64,000 nt of DNA from NCBI GenBank assembly GCA_030523275.1, contig JAUNIX010000002.1, positions 1 through 64,000 on the forward strand. The letters run 5' to 3'. Origin of the DNA: Lachnospiraceae bacterium (GTDB lineage Bacteria > Bacillota > Clostridia > Lachnospirales > Lachnospiraceae). How positions within the stretch are numbered: the first letter of the stretch is position 1; each line of letters starts with the position of its first letter. This document shows positions 43,812 to 52,861 of this stretch, piece by piece. A program made the position numbers and the translations under genes. The notes below the pieces were generated by a model, which had not been told where the DNA came from, did no database searches, and worked only from the letters and a program-made list of their open reading frames with translations.

Positions 43812-44327
43812 TTACATCAGTAATATCTTCGGATTCACGTAGATTTCCATGATAATTCCTATCAAAAAGAAAAGTCCTACAAAAAAATAATACCGAAATG
43901 CTTGTTTTGATCCTTTAAAGATTTCTCCTTTCACCCAATAATACAATGCTGCCCCATAAAAAATCCATTGTGGCAACATTGCCAATATTAAGATTCGCAC
44001 ACCAGACATACCTGATTGTAATAATTGATAGGTAAAAAATACGGAATATGTAAATGATCCTGTAAATCCTAACAGCCCGATTACCGCTTCTAATACAAAT
44101 AATCGCAATACAACTGCCAGTAAAATCATCTGAAACAATCGTTTTCCAATAATATAACAGGCAAAATGCACGATATTTATCTGCCCAGTTTTTTGGAGTA
44201 CTGATATATCCATATTTAAATCTGCAAGAAAATAATAATTTGCTTTATACGTCATGTTCGCTACGACCGAACCTGCGACAACACCAATCATCAAAACTGC
44301 CAGTCCAAGTTTCTTATATCTGCTCAT
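43812..44327 (-). CDS. spoIIM: SpoIIM-like membrane protein
   Basis: About 171 aa with five or so hydrophobic segments, resembling stage II sporulation protein M, part of the SpoIIDMP peptidoglycan machinery that drives engulfment. Supporting points are the C-terminal GIIMEIYVNP segment and its place beside a NUDIX hydrolase gene, an order also known in Bacillus. The ATG at 44327 follows GAGG/GGGG; an in-frame start 32 codons earlier lacks support. Sequence match is loose. Confidence 0.7.
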   Translation of the reverse strand: MSRYKKLGLAVLMIGVVAGSVVANMTYKANYYFLADLNMDISVLQKTGQINIVHFACYIIGKRLFQMILLAVVLRLFVLEAVIGLLGFTGSFTYSVFFTYQLLQSGMSGVRILILAMLPQWIFYGAALYYWVKGEIFKGSKQAFRYYFFVGLFFLIGIIMEIYVNPKILLM

Positions 44328-44476
44328 ATATCCCCAACCTCTTAAAGACCTTTTATTTGTTATGGAAAAGGATTTTTTATTTCTCAGAAATAATTGCATT
44401 ATCTCCAAAAAACAAAAATACACTTACAGAAATATATATGCAGATGTTTTCATTTTATGCTAACAAAAAAGTATTC

Positions 44477-45004
44477 TTACAAAGTTGCTTTATAGGCTAA
44501 GATACCGGATACTGTTTTGCTATCAATAATGTTGCCATTTAATATCATCTCAACAGCTTCATCAAGTGTGACCGTTTTGATTACAATCTCTTCATCCTCA
44601 TCTAAATGCTGCTGCGTTTTCTTTAAATCTTTGGCTACAAAAATCGGTATTTTCTCATCACAAAAGCCAATCGCTGTGATTACTTCAATTAAAGGTGTGA
44701 TTGTCTTCGAACGATATCCCGTCTCTTCTTCCACTTCTCTTGCCACACATTGAAGCGGGGTTTCACCTTTCTCGATTCCTCCTGCTGGAATTTCTAAGGT
44801 CTTATGCCCTAATGCATTGCGAAACTGTTCCACGAGAATAATACGGCCATCATCTAAAACTGGAATAATCGCCGCTGCACCAGGATGTTTCACCAAATCC
44901 CATTCAACAACATTTCCATTTGGCAATTTTAGAATATCTTTATAAAATGCCACCACTTTCCCCTGATACATCAATTCTTGTCTAATTCTTTTATATTCTC
45001 CCAT
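44477..45004 (-). CDS. NUDIX hydrolase, ADP-ribose pyrophosphatase type
   Basis: 175 aa, hydrolyses ADP-ribose or related nucleoside diphosphates to AMP and ribose phosphate. The NUDIX box GGIEKGETPLQCVAREVEEETGY spans about residues 76-98, with the VEQFRNALGHKTLEIPAG stretch before it typical of NudF. AGGAGG precedes the ATG. Upstream of the SpoIIM-like gene on the same strand. Confidence 0.92.
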   Translation of the reverse strand: MGEYKRIRQELMYQGKVVAFYKDILKLPNGNVVEWDLVKHPGAAAIIPVLDDGRIILVEQFRNALGHKTLEIPAGGIEKGETPLQCVAREVEEETGYRSKTITPLIEVITAIGFCDEKIPIFVAKDLKKTQQHLDEDEEIVIKTVTLDEAVEMILNGNIIDSKTVSGILAYKATL

Positions 45005-45036
45005 CTAAAAACCTCCTAATATTTTATAAAACAAGT

Positions 45037-45130
45037 CGAAACATACTTTTCGAATTTCGCTCGTTCTCGTGCGACGCCAAATGGAAATACAATATATTTC
45101 CATTTGTTTTGTGTCTTCACGTAAAAAGAA
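45037..45130 (-). repeat. dispersed intergenic repeat, copy 2
   Basis: Shares CGAAACAT, TCTCGTGCG and CAAATGGAAA blocks and an internal hairpin (AAATGGAAAT with ATTTCCATTT) with 966-1050, again immediately downstream of a minus-strand terminator. Confidence 0.4.
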
Positions 45131-45162
45131 AGCGATAGACGAAAATAAATTCATCTACCGCT
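45121..45162 (-). terminator. rny terminator
   Basis: On the minus strand, arms 45150-45162 and 45131-45143 pair over 13 positions with G-U pairs, followed by TTCTTTTTAC. Confidence 0.75.
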
Positions 45163-45195
45163 AATTTTCGATTCATGACCGTGCTGACGCACAAG

Positions 45196-46743
45196 TTATT
45201 TTGCATAGCCGGTTGCCCTTGACTCACGGATCACATTTACTTTGATCTGTCCAGGATATTCTAATTCAGCTTCAATCTGTTTCGAAATATCTCTCGCCAA
45301 GATAACCATATCACTGTCACTTACCTGTTCTGGAACTACCATAACACGAATTTCTCTACCTGCCTGAATCGCAAAAGTTTTATCAACTCCCTGATATGAA
45401 TTTGCAATGTCTTCTAATTGTTTCAATCTGGTTGTATAACTTTCTAATGTCTCTCGTCTTGCACCTGGACGCGCGGCCGAAATTGTATCAGCTGCCTGCA
45501 CAATACAAGCGATTAACGTCTGAGGTTCTACATCACCATGATGAGACTCAACAGCATTGATAACAATTGGAGATTCTTTATATCTTCGACATAAATCTAC
45601 ACCAATCTGAATATGAGATCCTTCGATTTCATGGTCAATAGATTTTCCAATATCATGCAGTAATCCTGCACGTTTTGCCATGCGAATATCTACGCCAATT
45701 TCTGCTGCCAGTAAACCTGACAAATGTGCAACTTCAATCGAATGCTTTAATGCATTTTGTCCATAGCTGGTACGGAATTTCATCTTACCTAATAAACGTA
45801 CCAGTTCTGGATGAATACCATGTACTCCAACTTCCAAAGTAGCAGCTTCGCCTTCTTCTTTCATCATCACTTCTACTTCTTTCGTTGCTTTTTCAACCAT
45901 TTCTTCAATTCTTGCTGGATGAATTCTTCCATCCACAATCAATTTTTCAAGTGCAATTCTCGCAATCTCTCTTCTAACCGGGTCGAAACTTGATAAGATT
46001 ACAGCTTCCGGAGTATCATCAATGATCAAATCGACTCCTGTCATCGTCTCTAAGGTACGAATGTTACGACCCTCACGTCCGATGATCCTTCCTTTCATCT
46101 CATCATTTGGAAGCTGAACCAAAGAAATCGTACTTTCTGCAACATGATCTGCAGCACATTTCTGAATTGCAGTCACCACATATTCTTTCGCTTTCTTGGA
46201 TGCTTCTTCTTTGGCTTTTGTTGTCATTTCTTTGATCATGACAGCCGTTTCATGTTTCACATCATCTTCAACCATAGTTAATAAATATTCTTTTGCTTGT
46301 TCAGAGGTCAATCCGGAAATACGTTCCAGTTCCTGTAAATGTTTTGCTTGAAGTTTTTCAACTTCTGACTTTTGCCTATTTAAATTAGATTCACGAGAAG
46401 CTAATGATGCTTCTTTACGATCTAATGCATCTGACTTACGTTCAATCGCTTCTTCTTTGCCTAAAACACGCTTTTCATATCTCTGCAGCTCTGCACGGCG
46501 TTCTTTTGTTTCTTTGTCAAACTCATTCTTCGCCTTGATTGTTTCTTCTTTCACTGCAAGACTTGCTTCACGCTTTGTCGCTTCTGCATTTTTCAATGCA
46601 TCATCTATGATCACTCTGGCTTTTGTCTCGGCATCACCAATAGTAGCGGCATCTGCCTTCTTCTGCTTGTTTACTCCAATTCCAATTCCAATCACCAAAC
46701 CAATACCTACGGCAATGATAGCGGTAAACACATATAATAGCAT
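45196..46743 (-). CDS. rny: ribonuclease Y
   Basis: Membrane-anchored endoribonuclease that starts mRNA decay. 515 aa: an N-terminal helix (about 2-24), a long coiled coil (about 30-190), a KH domain with [15 protein letters not shown] near 216-230, and an HD domain with [14 protein letters not shown] near 358-371. A clean AAGGAGGTGACC lies before the ATG. Own promoter at 46792-46820 and a terminator after the stop. Confidence 0.97.
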   Translation of the reverse strand: MLLYVFTAIIAVGIGLVIGIGIGVNKQKKADAATIGDAETKARVIIDDALKNAEATKREASLAVKEETIKAKNEFDKETKERRAELQRYEKRVLGKEEAIERKSDALDRKEASLASRESNLNRQKSEVEKLQAKHLQELERISGLTSEQAKEYLLTMVEDDVKHETAVMIKEMTTKAKEEASKKAKEYVVTAIQKCAADHVAESTISLVQLPNDEMKGRIIGREGRNIRTLETMTGVDLIIDDTPEAVILSSFDPVRREIARIALEKLIVDGRIHPARIEEMVEKATKEVEVMMKEEGEAATLEVGVHGIHPELVRLLGKMKFRTSYGQNALKHSIEVAHLSGLLAAEIGVDIRMAKRAGLLHDIGKSIDHEIEGSHIQIGVDLCRRYKESPIVINAVESHHGDVEPQTLIACIVQAADTISAARPGARRETLESYTTRLKQLEDIANSYQGVDKTFAIQAGREIRVMVVPEQVSDSDMVILARDISKQIEAELEYPGQIKVNVIRESRATGYAK

Positions 46744-46791
46744 TACAGGTCACCTCCTTATTCAATTTTTGTACATAAGTACAACACTTAA

Positions 46792-46820
46792 ATTTTATAC
46801 TTTTTTATGAATTATGTCAA
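46792..46820 (-). promoter_or_regulatory. rny promoter
   Basis: Minus-strand -35 TTGACA (46815-46820) and -10 TAAAAT (46792-46797), spacer 17 bp. Confidence 0.75.
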
Positions 46821-46825
46821 GTAAT

Positions 46826-47434
46826 CTATACATTTTTGTACTCTTTCAACAAACTCAATATCATAGAAGAATGGTAACCTTTGCGCATAAAAAATGCATA
46901 ATACTTCTGAAAATTTTCTGAGGTAACAGGCCCTTTTGCACGTATTCTCTTTTCTAATTGCTGGCGCAGTGTCATTTCTTCCTTATCTTCCGGCTGTTCC
47001 TCCCATATTTGACAAAATAGTCCTTTTGAAATTCCTTTCATCTGCAACTCTTGCTGCATTTGCAGACGACTTTTTCTTTGTCCCTGTATCTCAATATAGC
47101 TGCGTACATATGCTTCATCATTCAAAAAGTGATACTCATTCAAAAAATCCATAACTTGCGCGATAATAGCTCCTGGATATCCGGTACGCATCAGTTTTTG
47201 TTCCATATCCTTTTTTGTATAACTTCGACATTGTAATAAAGATAATGCTTTATTTTTTGCCCGTGGAAACAGAATAAGCTGATGGATCTCTTCCACCAGC
47301 TTATAACTTATTTCATCGCCTTCTTGTAGCATAAGCTTTTTTAGATCTTTCTGATACAGAAAAAATGCATAAGATCCATCAATCTCGACTGTCACTTTAT
47401 ATTTCCCCTGTTTGGAAAGTCTACTCACAATCAT
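46826..47434 (-). CDS. recX: recombination regulator RecX
   Basis: Binds RecA filaments and limits their activity. 202 aa, helical, with repeats of three-helix motifs, including [21 protein letters not shown]-like and [18 protein letters not shown] segments. Its ATG overlaps the recA stop (ATGA), so translation is coupled to recA. The extended N-terminus before about residue 55 is usual for Firmicutes RecX. Confidence 0.9.
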   Translation of the reverse strand: MIVSRLSKQGKYKVTVEIDGSYAFFLYQKDLKKLMLQEGDEISYKLVEEIHQLILFPRAKNKALSLLQCRSYTKKDMEQKLMRTGYPGAIIAQVMDFLNEYHFLNDEAYVRSYIEIQGQRKSRLQMQQELQMKGISKGLFCQIWEEQPEDKEEMTLRQQLEKRIRAKGPVTSENFQKYYAFFMRKGYHSSMILSLLKEYKNV

Positions 47435-48462
47435 TCTTCTTTTCCATCCTCTGTCTCTGGCAGATCATCACCAATACTATAAATTGCCCGTACCTTTGTC
47501 TCTACTTCTTCCATAATATCCGGATGTTCACGTAAAAACTGTTTTCCATTTTCACGTCCCTGACCAATCTTTTGCCCTTCATAAGAATACCAGGAACCGC
47601 TCTTAGCAATAATATTTTCCTTTGCAGCGAGATCTAAAAGATCACCTTCTTTGGAAATTCCTTTTCCATACATAATATCAAATTCTGCTTCTTTAAATGG
47701 AGGAGCTACTTTATTTTTAACAACTCGTACTCTGGTACGGTTTCCTACCATCTCTCCACCTTGCTTTAATGTCTCGATTCTACGTACATCCATACGAATG
47801 GAAGAATAAAATTTAAGGGCACGACCACCAGTTGTTACTTCTGGATTTCCAAACATAACGCCCACTTTTTCACGTAGCTGATTGATAAAAATAACAACGC
47901 AATTTGATTTGCTGATCGCAGCAGTTAACTTACGAAGTGCCTGCGACATTAAGCGGGCATGCAATCCAACATGAGAATCTCCCATCTCGCCATCGATTTC
48001 TGCTTTTGGAACCAAAGCAGCCACTGAGTCGACAACAACAATATCCATAGCCCCAGAACGAACCATCGTCTCTGTAATTTCTAACGCCTGCTCACCATTA
48101 TCTGGCTGAGAAATGTAAAGATTATCGATATCTACACCAATATTCTTAGCATAAACAGGATCTAAAGCGTGTTCCGCATCAATAAAGCCGGCAATACCAT
48201 CTCTTTTTTGCACCTCTGCGATCATATGAAGTGCAACCGTTGTCTTACCACTGGATTCCGGTCCATATACTTCGATAATCCTTCCTTTTGGTACACCACC
48301 AATTCCAAGTGCAATATCAAGGCTTAAGGAACCAGTTGGAATTGTCTCTATGTTCATATTGACACCAGACTCTCCGAGTTTCATAACAGCGCCTTTTCCG
48401 TAATCTTTTTCTAATTTTGTAATCGCCGCATCCAATGCTTTTAACTTTTCTTCACGTGCCAT
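47431..48462 (-). CDS. recA: recombinase RecA
   Basis: Strand-exchange ATPase and coprotease for LexA. 343 aa, normal length. Walker [10 protein letters not shown] at 67-75; the L2 region [26 protein letters not shown] near 194-219; acidic C-terminus. AAAGGAGAAAG lies before the ATG. Promoter and two LexA-like boxes lie at 48520-48571. Confidence 0.98.
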   Translation of the reverse strand: MAREEKLKALDAAITKLEKDYGKGAVMKLGESGVNMNIETIPTGSLSLDIALGIGGVPKGRIIEVYGPESSGKTTVALHMIAEVQKRDGIAGFIDAEHALDPVYAKNIGVDIDNLYISQPDNGEQALEITETMVRSGAMDIVVVDSVAALVPKAEIDGEMGDSHVGLHARLMSQALRKLTAAISKSNCVVIFINQLREKVGVMFGNPEVTTGGRALKFYSSIRMDVRRIETLKQGGEMVGNRTRVRVVKNKVAPPFKEAEFDIMYGKGISKEGDLLDLAAKENIIAKSGSWYSYEGQKIGQGRENGKQFLREHPDIMEEVETKVRAIYSIGDDLPETEDGKEE

Positions 48463-48519
48463 CTTCTTTCTCCTTTTCTATCTATATCTAAACTAATATC
48501 TTTTTGTTTTGGTGAGTCT

Positions 48520-48548
48520 ATAGTATCACAAAACATAAACCAAAACAA
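48520..48548 (-). promoter_or_regulatory. recA promoter
   Basis: Minus-strand -35 TTGTTT (48543-48548) and -10 TACTAT (48520-48525), spacer 17 bp. The -35 lies within a LexA-like box. Confidence 0.65.
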
Positions 48549-48571
48549 GTGTTCTATCGAAAATTTGTTCG
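48542..48571 (-). promoter_or_regulatory. two LexA/SOS-like boxes at recA
   Basis: Box 1 reads AGAACACTTGTTTT (48542-48555), one mismatch from GAAC-N4-GTTC; box 2 reads CGAACAAATTTTCG (48558-48571), one mismatch from the Bacillus-type CGAAC-N4-GTTCG. Box 1 covers the -35. LexA binding is inferred. Confidence 0.6.
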
Positions 48572-48659
48572 ATTTTTCTTTTGCGTTATTTATAATATAT
48601 CATAGATACCAATTATTTACAATTATAGATTTGTTTCTTTTATAAATTTTCAAGAAATT

Positions 48660-49922
48660 TCAGATTTCCGCATATTCACGTAAAATACATTGTCTCATCA
48701 TTGTAATTGCACGCACCACTGTACTATTTCGCACTCTGGAACGATTGCCCTTTAATTGAAATTTCTGTACTGTAGTTTTTCCATTGATTGTACAGGAAAT
48801 ATAGACAAGCCCCGTTTTTTTCTCTGCAGTTTCTCCTCCCGGACCAGCCAGACCAGTTGTAGCGATCGTCACCTCTGCTCCTGTATTTTTTGCAAGACCT
48901 TCTGACATTTCTCTTGCACATTGTTCTGAAACTGCACCATATTTTTGTAATGTCTGTTCCGAAACACCTAAGTGTTTTATTTTTGCCTCATTGGCATAAG
49001 TGATAAATCCTTCTTTAAAGCAATCTGAGACTCCGGCTACATTGACCAGGCGACCAGCTAACAAACCTCCGGTACAAGATTCCGCAGTTGCAAAAGTCAG
49101 ATGATATCGTTGCATCAAAGATACCAAGGCCTCTTCCATAGTCACATCTTCTTCGATCGTAAACACATATGAACCAAATCTTTTTTTCAACTCTTCGACC
49201 ATAGGCATGACCAAAGCCTTTCCTTCTTTTTCATCTTTCGCTTTTGCCGTCACACGAAGATGGACTTCTCCCGGTTTGGCATATGGCGCAATCGTTGGAT
49301 TACTTTGTTGATCAATCAAATCGAGAATCTGCATTTCAACAGAACTTTCACCAAGAGTATCCACTTTAACTACCTTCGAATAAAGCACTCCCTGTTCTAA
49401 TGAGCACAAATACGGTTCTACATCCTTTTCGTACATTGGTATCAATTCATTGGGAGGGCCAGGAAGAAGAATAATCTTTTTGTTATCGTCTGCCTGTATA
49501 ATAATTCCTGGAGCTGTGCCATTATCATTATATAGGATAATCGAATCATCTGGTACCATCGTCTGTTTCCAATTATTCTCACTGATTTCTTCCCATCCAC
49601 GACCTAATTTCTCAAAATATGCGATGAGATATTCTTTTGCTTTTTGATCCTCGTGCATACGTTTCCCACACACTTTTGCAGCCGTTTCTTTTGTCAGATC
49701 ATCCTGTGTCGGTCCAAGACCTCCGGTTAGAATTACCACATCTGAACGATCTTTTGCTCTTCGCAATGTTTCTTCTAGACGTTTCGGATTATCTCCTACT
49801 GTCTCCTGAAAATATACAGACATTCCAAGACCAGCTAAACGTTCTGCTAAATAAGCCGCATTCGTATTAACAATATTTCCAAGTAGGATTTCCGTTCCCA
49901 CAGAAATTAATTCTACAATCAT
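48660..49922 (-). CDS. cinA: CinA: nicotinamide-nucleotide amidase / competence-damage protein
   Basis: About 420 aa: an N-terminal MoeA-like COG1058 domain (about 1-170) starting with ELISVGTEILLGN and containing GGLGPTQDDLTKE, and a C-terminal PncC amidase domain (about 260-420) with TAESCTGGLLAGRLVNVAG, which recycles nicotinamide mononucleotide. The ATG at 49922 follows AAGGAAAG; an in-frame start at 49955 is less likely. Upstream of recA in the usual order. Confidence 0.94.
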   Translation of the reverse strand: MIVELISVGTEILLGNIVNTNAAYLAERLAGLGMSVYFQETVGDNPKRLEETLRRAKDRSDVVILTGGLGPTQDDLTKETAAKVCGKRMHEDQKAKEYLIAYFEKLGRGWEEISENNWKQTMVPDDSIILYNDNGTAPGIIIQADDNKKIILLPGPPNELIPMYEKDVEPYLCSLEQGVLYSKVVKVDTLGESSVEMQILDLIDQQSNPTIAPYAKPGEVHLRVTAKAKDEKEGKALVMPMVEELKKRFGSYVFTIEEDVTMEEALVSLMQRYHLTFATAESCTGGLLAGRLVNVAGVSDCFKEGFITYANEAKIKHLGVSEQTLQKYGAVSEQCAREMSEGLAKNTGAEVTIATTGLAGPGGETAEKKTGLVYISCTINGKTTVQKFQLKGNRSRVRNSTVVRAITMMRQCILREYAEI

Positions 49923-49983
49923 ATTTTCTTTCCTTTCATACATCGAATGAAACACTTTTTGTGAGTTTCATCGGTTCGCGTAA

Positions 49984-50019
49984 ACAAAAATGCGGTGCTA
50001 ATCATCATCAGCACCGCTT
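49984..50019 (-). terminator. pgsA terminator
   Basis: GCGGTGCT arms with complement (50010-50017 and 49992-49999), then TTTTTG on the minus strand, 20 bases after pgsA. Confidence 0.85.
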
Positions 50020-50036
50020 TCCTAGTTTCTATATAA

Positions 50037-50579
50037 TTAATCTGCAAGTACCTGTTTGTTTTTCACAAGGTAATCAATCAATGAAATAATCGTTAACGCA
50101 GTTGCGATCACAATTAAAATATTTTCAATCATAACTGCAAGCGGAGTTCCCAAATCAGCAATCAACAGAATAATCATAAACATCTGAAAATTTGTTTTGA
50201 ATTTGCCCCAATAGCTCGCTGCGATCACAACTCCATTATCCGCTGCGATCAAACGGAATCCACTAATAATAAATTCACGACTGATGATGATAATAACGAT
50301 CCATGCAGCTAATCTACCTTGCTCTGTAAGACAGATCATTGCTGAACTGACAAGCATTTTATCTGCAAGTGGATCCATAAATTTACCAAAATTTGATACT
50401 AGATTATATTTTCTTGCTAAATAACCATCTAAAAAGTCTGTAATGCTGGCAACAATAAATAATGCCAGAGAAATCCATTTTGATGCATCACCTGCAACAT
50501 CTGTAACCATAAAAAATACAAAAAATGGAATCATAATCACTCTTAGTGTTGTTAAATAGTTTGGTATGTTTTTATTCAT
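50037..50579 (-). CDS. pgsA: CDP-diacylglycerol-glycerol-3-phosphate 3-phosphatidyltransferase
   Basis: Makes phosphatidylglycerol phosphate in the inner membrane. About 180 aa with several hydrophobic helices and the CDP-alcohol phosphotransferase motif, seen as DFLDGYLARKYNLVSNFGKFMDPLADK near residues 50-76. The ATG at 50579 is nine bases behind AGGAG; an ATG three codons earlier is too close. Overlaps the end of rimO. Confidence 0.95.
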   Translation of the reverse strand: MNKNIPNYLTTLRVIMIPFFVFFMVTDVAGDASKWISLALFIVASITDFLDGYLARKYNLVSNFGKFMDPLADKMLVSSAMICLTEQGRLAAWIVIIIISREFIISGFRLIAADNGVVIAASYWGKFKTNFQMFMIILLIADLGTPLAVMIENILIVIATALTIISLIDYLVKNKQVLAD

Positions 50580-51900
50580 AAATGACATCTCCTATTAAAT
50601 CATATTCCTTAGCTCCTGTAACTTTGACTTTTACGAAATCTCCAGAAATGATTTCTTCTTCTGCGTTGACAAAGATACATCCATCTACTTTTGGTGCATC
50701 ACGATAGGTTCTTCCGATATAAATATCTTCCTCATATAAATAACCTTCGATCAAAACCTCCATTTCCTTACCAACAAGCTCCTGGTCCTGTTCATAAGAA
50801 ATTTCTTGTTGTAATGCCATAATCTCATCTCGGCGCTGCTCTTTGATTTCCTCTGGGATTTGATCCGGAAATCCGGCTGCAACGGTATCTTCTTCCTGAG
50901 AATAAGTAAAGACACCCAAACGTTCAAACTCCATTTCATCTACAAAGTTTACAAGCTCTTCATGTTGTTCCTGGGTTTCGCCTGGAAATCCGGTAATCAG
51001 TGAGGTGCGAATTACCATATCCGGAATTTCCTGACGCAGTTTACAGATGACTTCTTTTAACTGCGCCTGATTTGTTCGACGTCCCATACGTTGTAAAATA
51101 TGGTCATTACAATGTTGGATTGGCATATCAATGTAATGACAAATTTTTTTCTCTTCTTTTATGACCCGAATCATCTCATCCGTAATTTCTTCTGGATAAC
51201 AATATAGAAGGCGAATCCATTGAATTCCCTCAATGGCACACAATTTTTTTAACAACTCAGGCAATGACTTCTTACCATATAGGTCAACGCCATAGACTGT
51301 TGTCTCTTGTGCAACCAAAACAAGTTCTTTCGTCCCATTTTCTGCGAGACGTTTTGTCTCCGCAACCAGCTCTTCCATTGGCACACTGCGATAAGATCCA
51401 CGAATCTTAGGAATGATGCAATATGTACAACATTTATCGCATCCCTCTGCAATTTTCATATATGCCATGTAGGTTCCGGTTGTTACCATACGATGATTCT
51501 TGCTATTATCAGGAAGAAAATCTATCGAATCATAATGTCGGTATTGCTTACCCTGTAAGGCAGATTCCACTGCATCAATAATAGATTGATAGCTGCTAGT
51601 TCCTAAAACAGCATCAATTTCTGGAATTTCTTCTATAATCTCATCTTTATAGCGCTCAGCCAAACATCCAGTCACGATCAAAGCCTTTAAATTCTGTTCT
51701 TTCAATGCTGCCATTTCTAAAATTGTCATAATACTTTCTTCTTTGGCATCATGAATAAAACAACAGGTATTGATAACGACAACATCTGCCTCCTGCTCAT
51801 CATTTGTAATCGTATAGCCTTTCTCGGCTAATAACCCCAACATAACTTCACTATCTACGAGGTTTTTGTCACAACCAAGCGAAATAAACAGTATCTTCAT
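50572..51900 (-). CDS. rimO: ribosomal protein uS12 methylthiotransferase RimO
   Basis: Radical-SAM enzyme that adds a methylthio group to an Asp of ribosomal protein S12. 442 aa: an N-terminal UPF0004 domain with SLGCDKNLVDSE at residue 6, the radical-SAM CxxxCxxC motif within GCDKCCTYCIIPKIRG near 150, and a C-terminal TRAM domain. The ATG at 51900 is preferred over one at 51933 by homology to the family start. Eight bases overlap with pgsA. Confidence 0.96.
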   Translation of the reverse strand: MKILFISLGCDKNLVDSEVMLGLLAEKGYTITNDEQEADVVVINTCCFIHDAKEESIMTILEMAALKEQNLKALIVTGCLAERYKDEIIEEIPEIDAVLGTSSYQSIIDAVESALQGKQYRHYDSIDFLPDNSKNHRMVTTGTYMAYMKIAEGCDKCCTYCIIPKIRGSYRSVPMEELVAETKRLAENGTKELVLVAQETTVYGVDLYGKKSLPELLKKLCAIEGIQWIRLLYCYPEEITDEMIRVIKEEKKICHYIDMPIQHCNDHILQRMGRRTNQAQLKEVICKLRQEIPDMVIRTSLITGFPGETQEQHEELVNFVDEMEFERLGVFTYSQEEDTVAAGFPDQIPEEIKEQRRDEIMALQQEISYEQDQELVGKEMEVLIEGYLYEEDIYIGRTYRDAPKVDGCIFVNAEEEIISGDFVKVKVTGAKEYDLIGDVIYE

Positions 51901-51908
51901 AAAAACTC

Positions 51909-52748
51909 CTATTTTAATACACTTTCCACACAATTATTCATCAGCATTGCAATTGTCATTGGTCCAACGCCTCCCGGAACTGGAGTAATTGCAGAAGTAT
52001 GTGGCGCAACCCTTTCATAGTCAACATCACCACATAATTTATTATTTTCATTGCGGTGAATACCAACATCGATGACAACTGCTCCCTCTTTTACGTAAGT
52101 TTCATCAATGAATTTTGGTTTTCCAATCGCTACGACCAAGATATCTGCACGTTTTGTGACTTCTTTTAAGTCCTTCGTACGGGAATGACAAACCGTCACA
52201 GTACCATTTTCTCTTAATAAAAGCAATGCCATTGGTTTTCCGACAATATTGCTTCTGCCAATAACTACACATTCTTTTCCCTCGATTGAAACACCAGAAC
52301 GTTTTAATAACTGAATAATTCCGGCTGGTGTACAGGAAAGAAAACCGGCTTCACCAATCGTCATTGCACCAACACTCTGCGGATGGAAACCATCGACATC
52401 TTTTTCTGGTGCAATTGCTTTGATCACAGTGTCCTCGTCAATATGATCCGGTAATGGAAGCTGTACTAAAATTCCATTAATTTCAGGATTTTGATTACAA
52501 TCTTTAATAATGGAGAGCAATTCTTCCTGTGTCGTTGTCTCTGGAATTTCATAAGCAACAGACTTAATTCCAATGTATTCACAAGCACGTTTTTTATTGC
52601 GTACATAAACGCTGGATGCAGGATCATCTCCTACCTGAATCACAGCCAAAGCAATTTCCGTTCCTTCTGCTTTTAACTGTGCCACTTTTTCTTTTAATTC
52701 ATCTTTAATTTCCTGGGAAATTTTCTTTCCATCAATAATCTGTGGCAT
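51909..52748 (-). CDS. folD: FolD methylene-THF dehydrogenase/cyclohydrolase
   Basis: Interconverts methylene-, methenyl- and formyl-tetrahydrofolate with NADP. About 279 aa, with YVRNKKRACEYIGI (catalytic Lys), QLPLPDH, the GRSNIVGKPMALLL nucleotide loop near 164 and TPVPGGVGPMTIAML near the end. The ATG at 52748 follows AAAGGTGAG; the longer frame to 52856 runs through a structured intergenic element. Same operon as fhs. Confidence 0.97.
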   Translation of the reverse strand: MPQIIDGKKISQEIKDELKEKVAQLKAEGTEIALAVIQVGDDPASSVYVRNKKRACEYIGIKSVAYEIPETTTQEELLSIIKDCNQNPEINGILVQLPLPDHIDEDTVIKAIAPEKDVDGFHPQSVGAMTIGEAGFLSCTPAGIIQLLKRSGVSIEGKECVVIGRSNIVGKPMALLLLRENGTVTVCHSRTKDLKEVTKRADILVVAIGKPKFIDETYVKEGAVVIDVGIHRNENNKLCGDVDYERVAPHTSAITPVPGGVGPMTIAMLMNNCVESVLK

Positions 52749-52775
52749 TTTTCTCACCTTTCTTTTCATAAAATA

Positions 52776-52847
52776 CTCTTGAGAATATAACGCATTTAGC
52801 GTTGATATAGAAAATACAACCCATTTTCTATATAAAATCCCCAAGAG
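52776..52847 (-). other. three-way-junction element between fhs and folD
   Basis: On the minus strand an outer ten-pair stem (52838-52847 with 52776-52785, two G-U pairs) encloses two hairpins: ATATAGAAAAT with its complement (52823-52833 and 52805-52815) and AACGC/GCGTT (52799-52803 with 52789-52793). No U-tract follows, so it is not a simple terminator. It could protect or process the fhs-folD mRNA. Confidence 0.5.
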
Positions 52848-52861
52848 CACTTCCATTCTTT

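Noticed and set aside
52776-52847. THF riboswitch
   Set aside because: The conserved riboswitch core is not present; only stem geometry suggests an RNA element.
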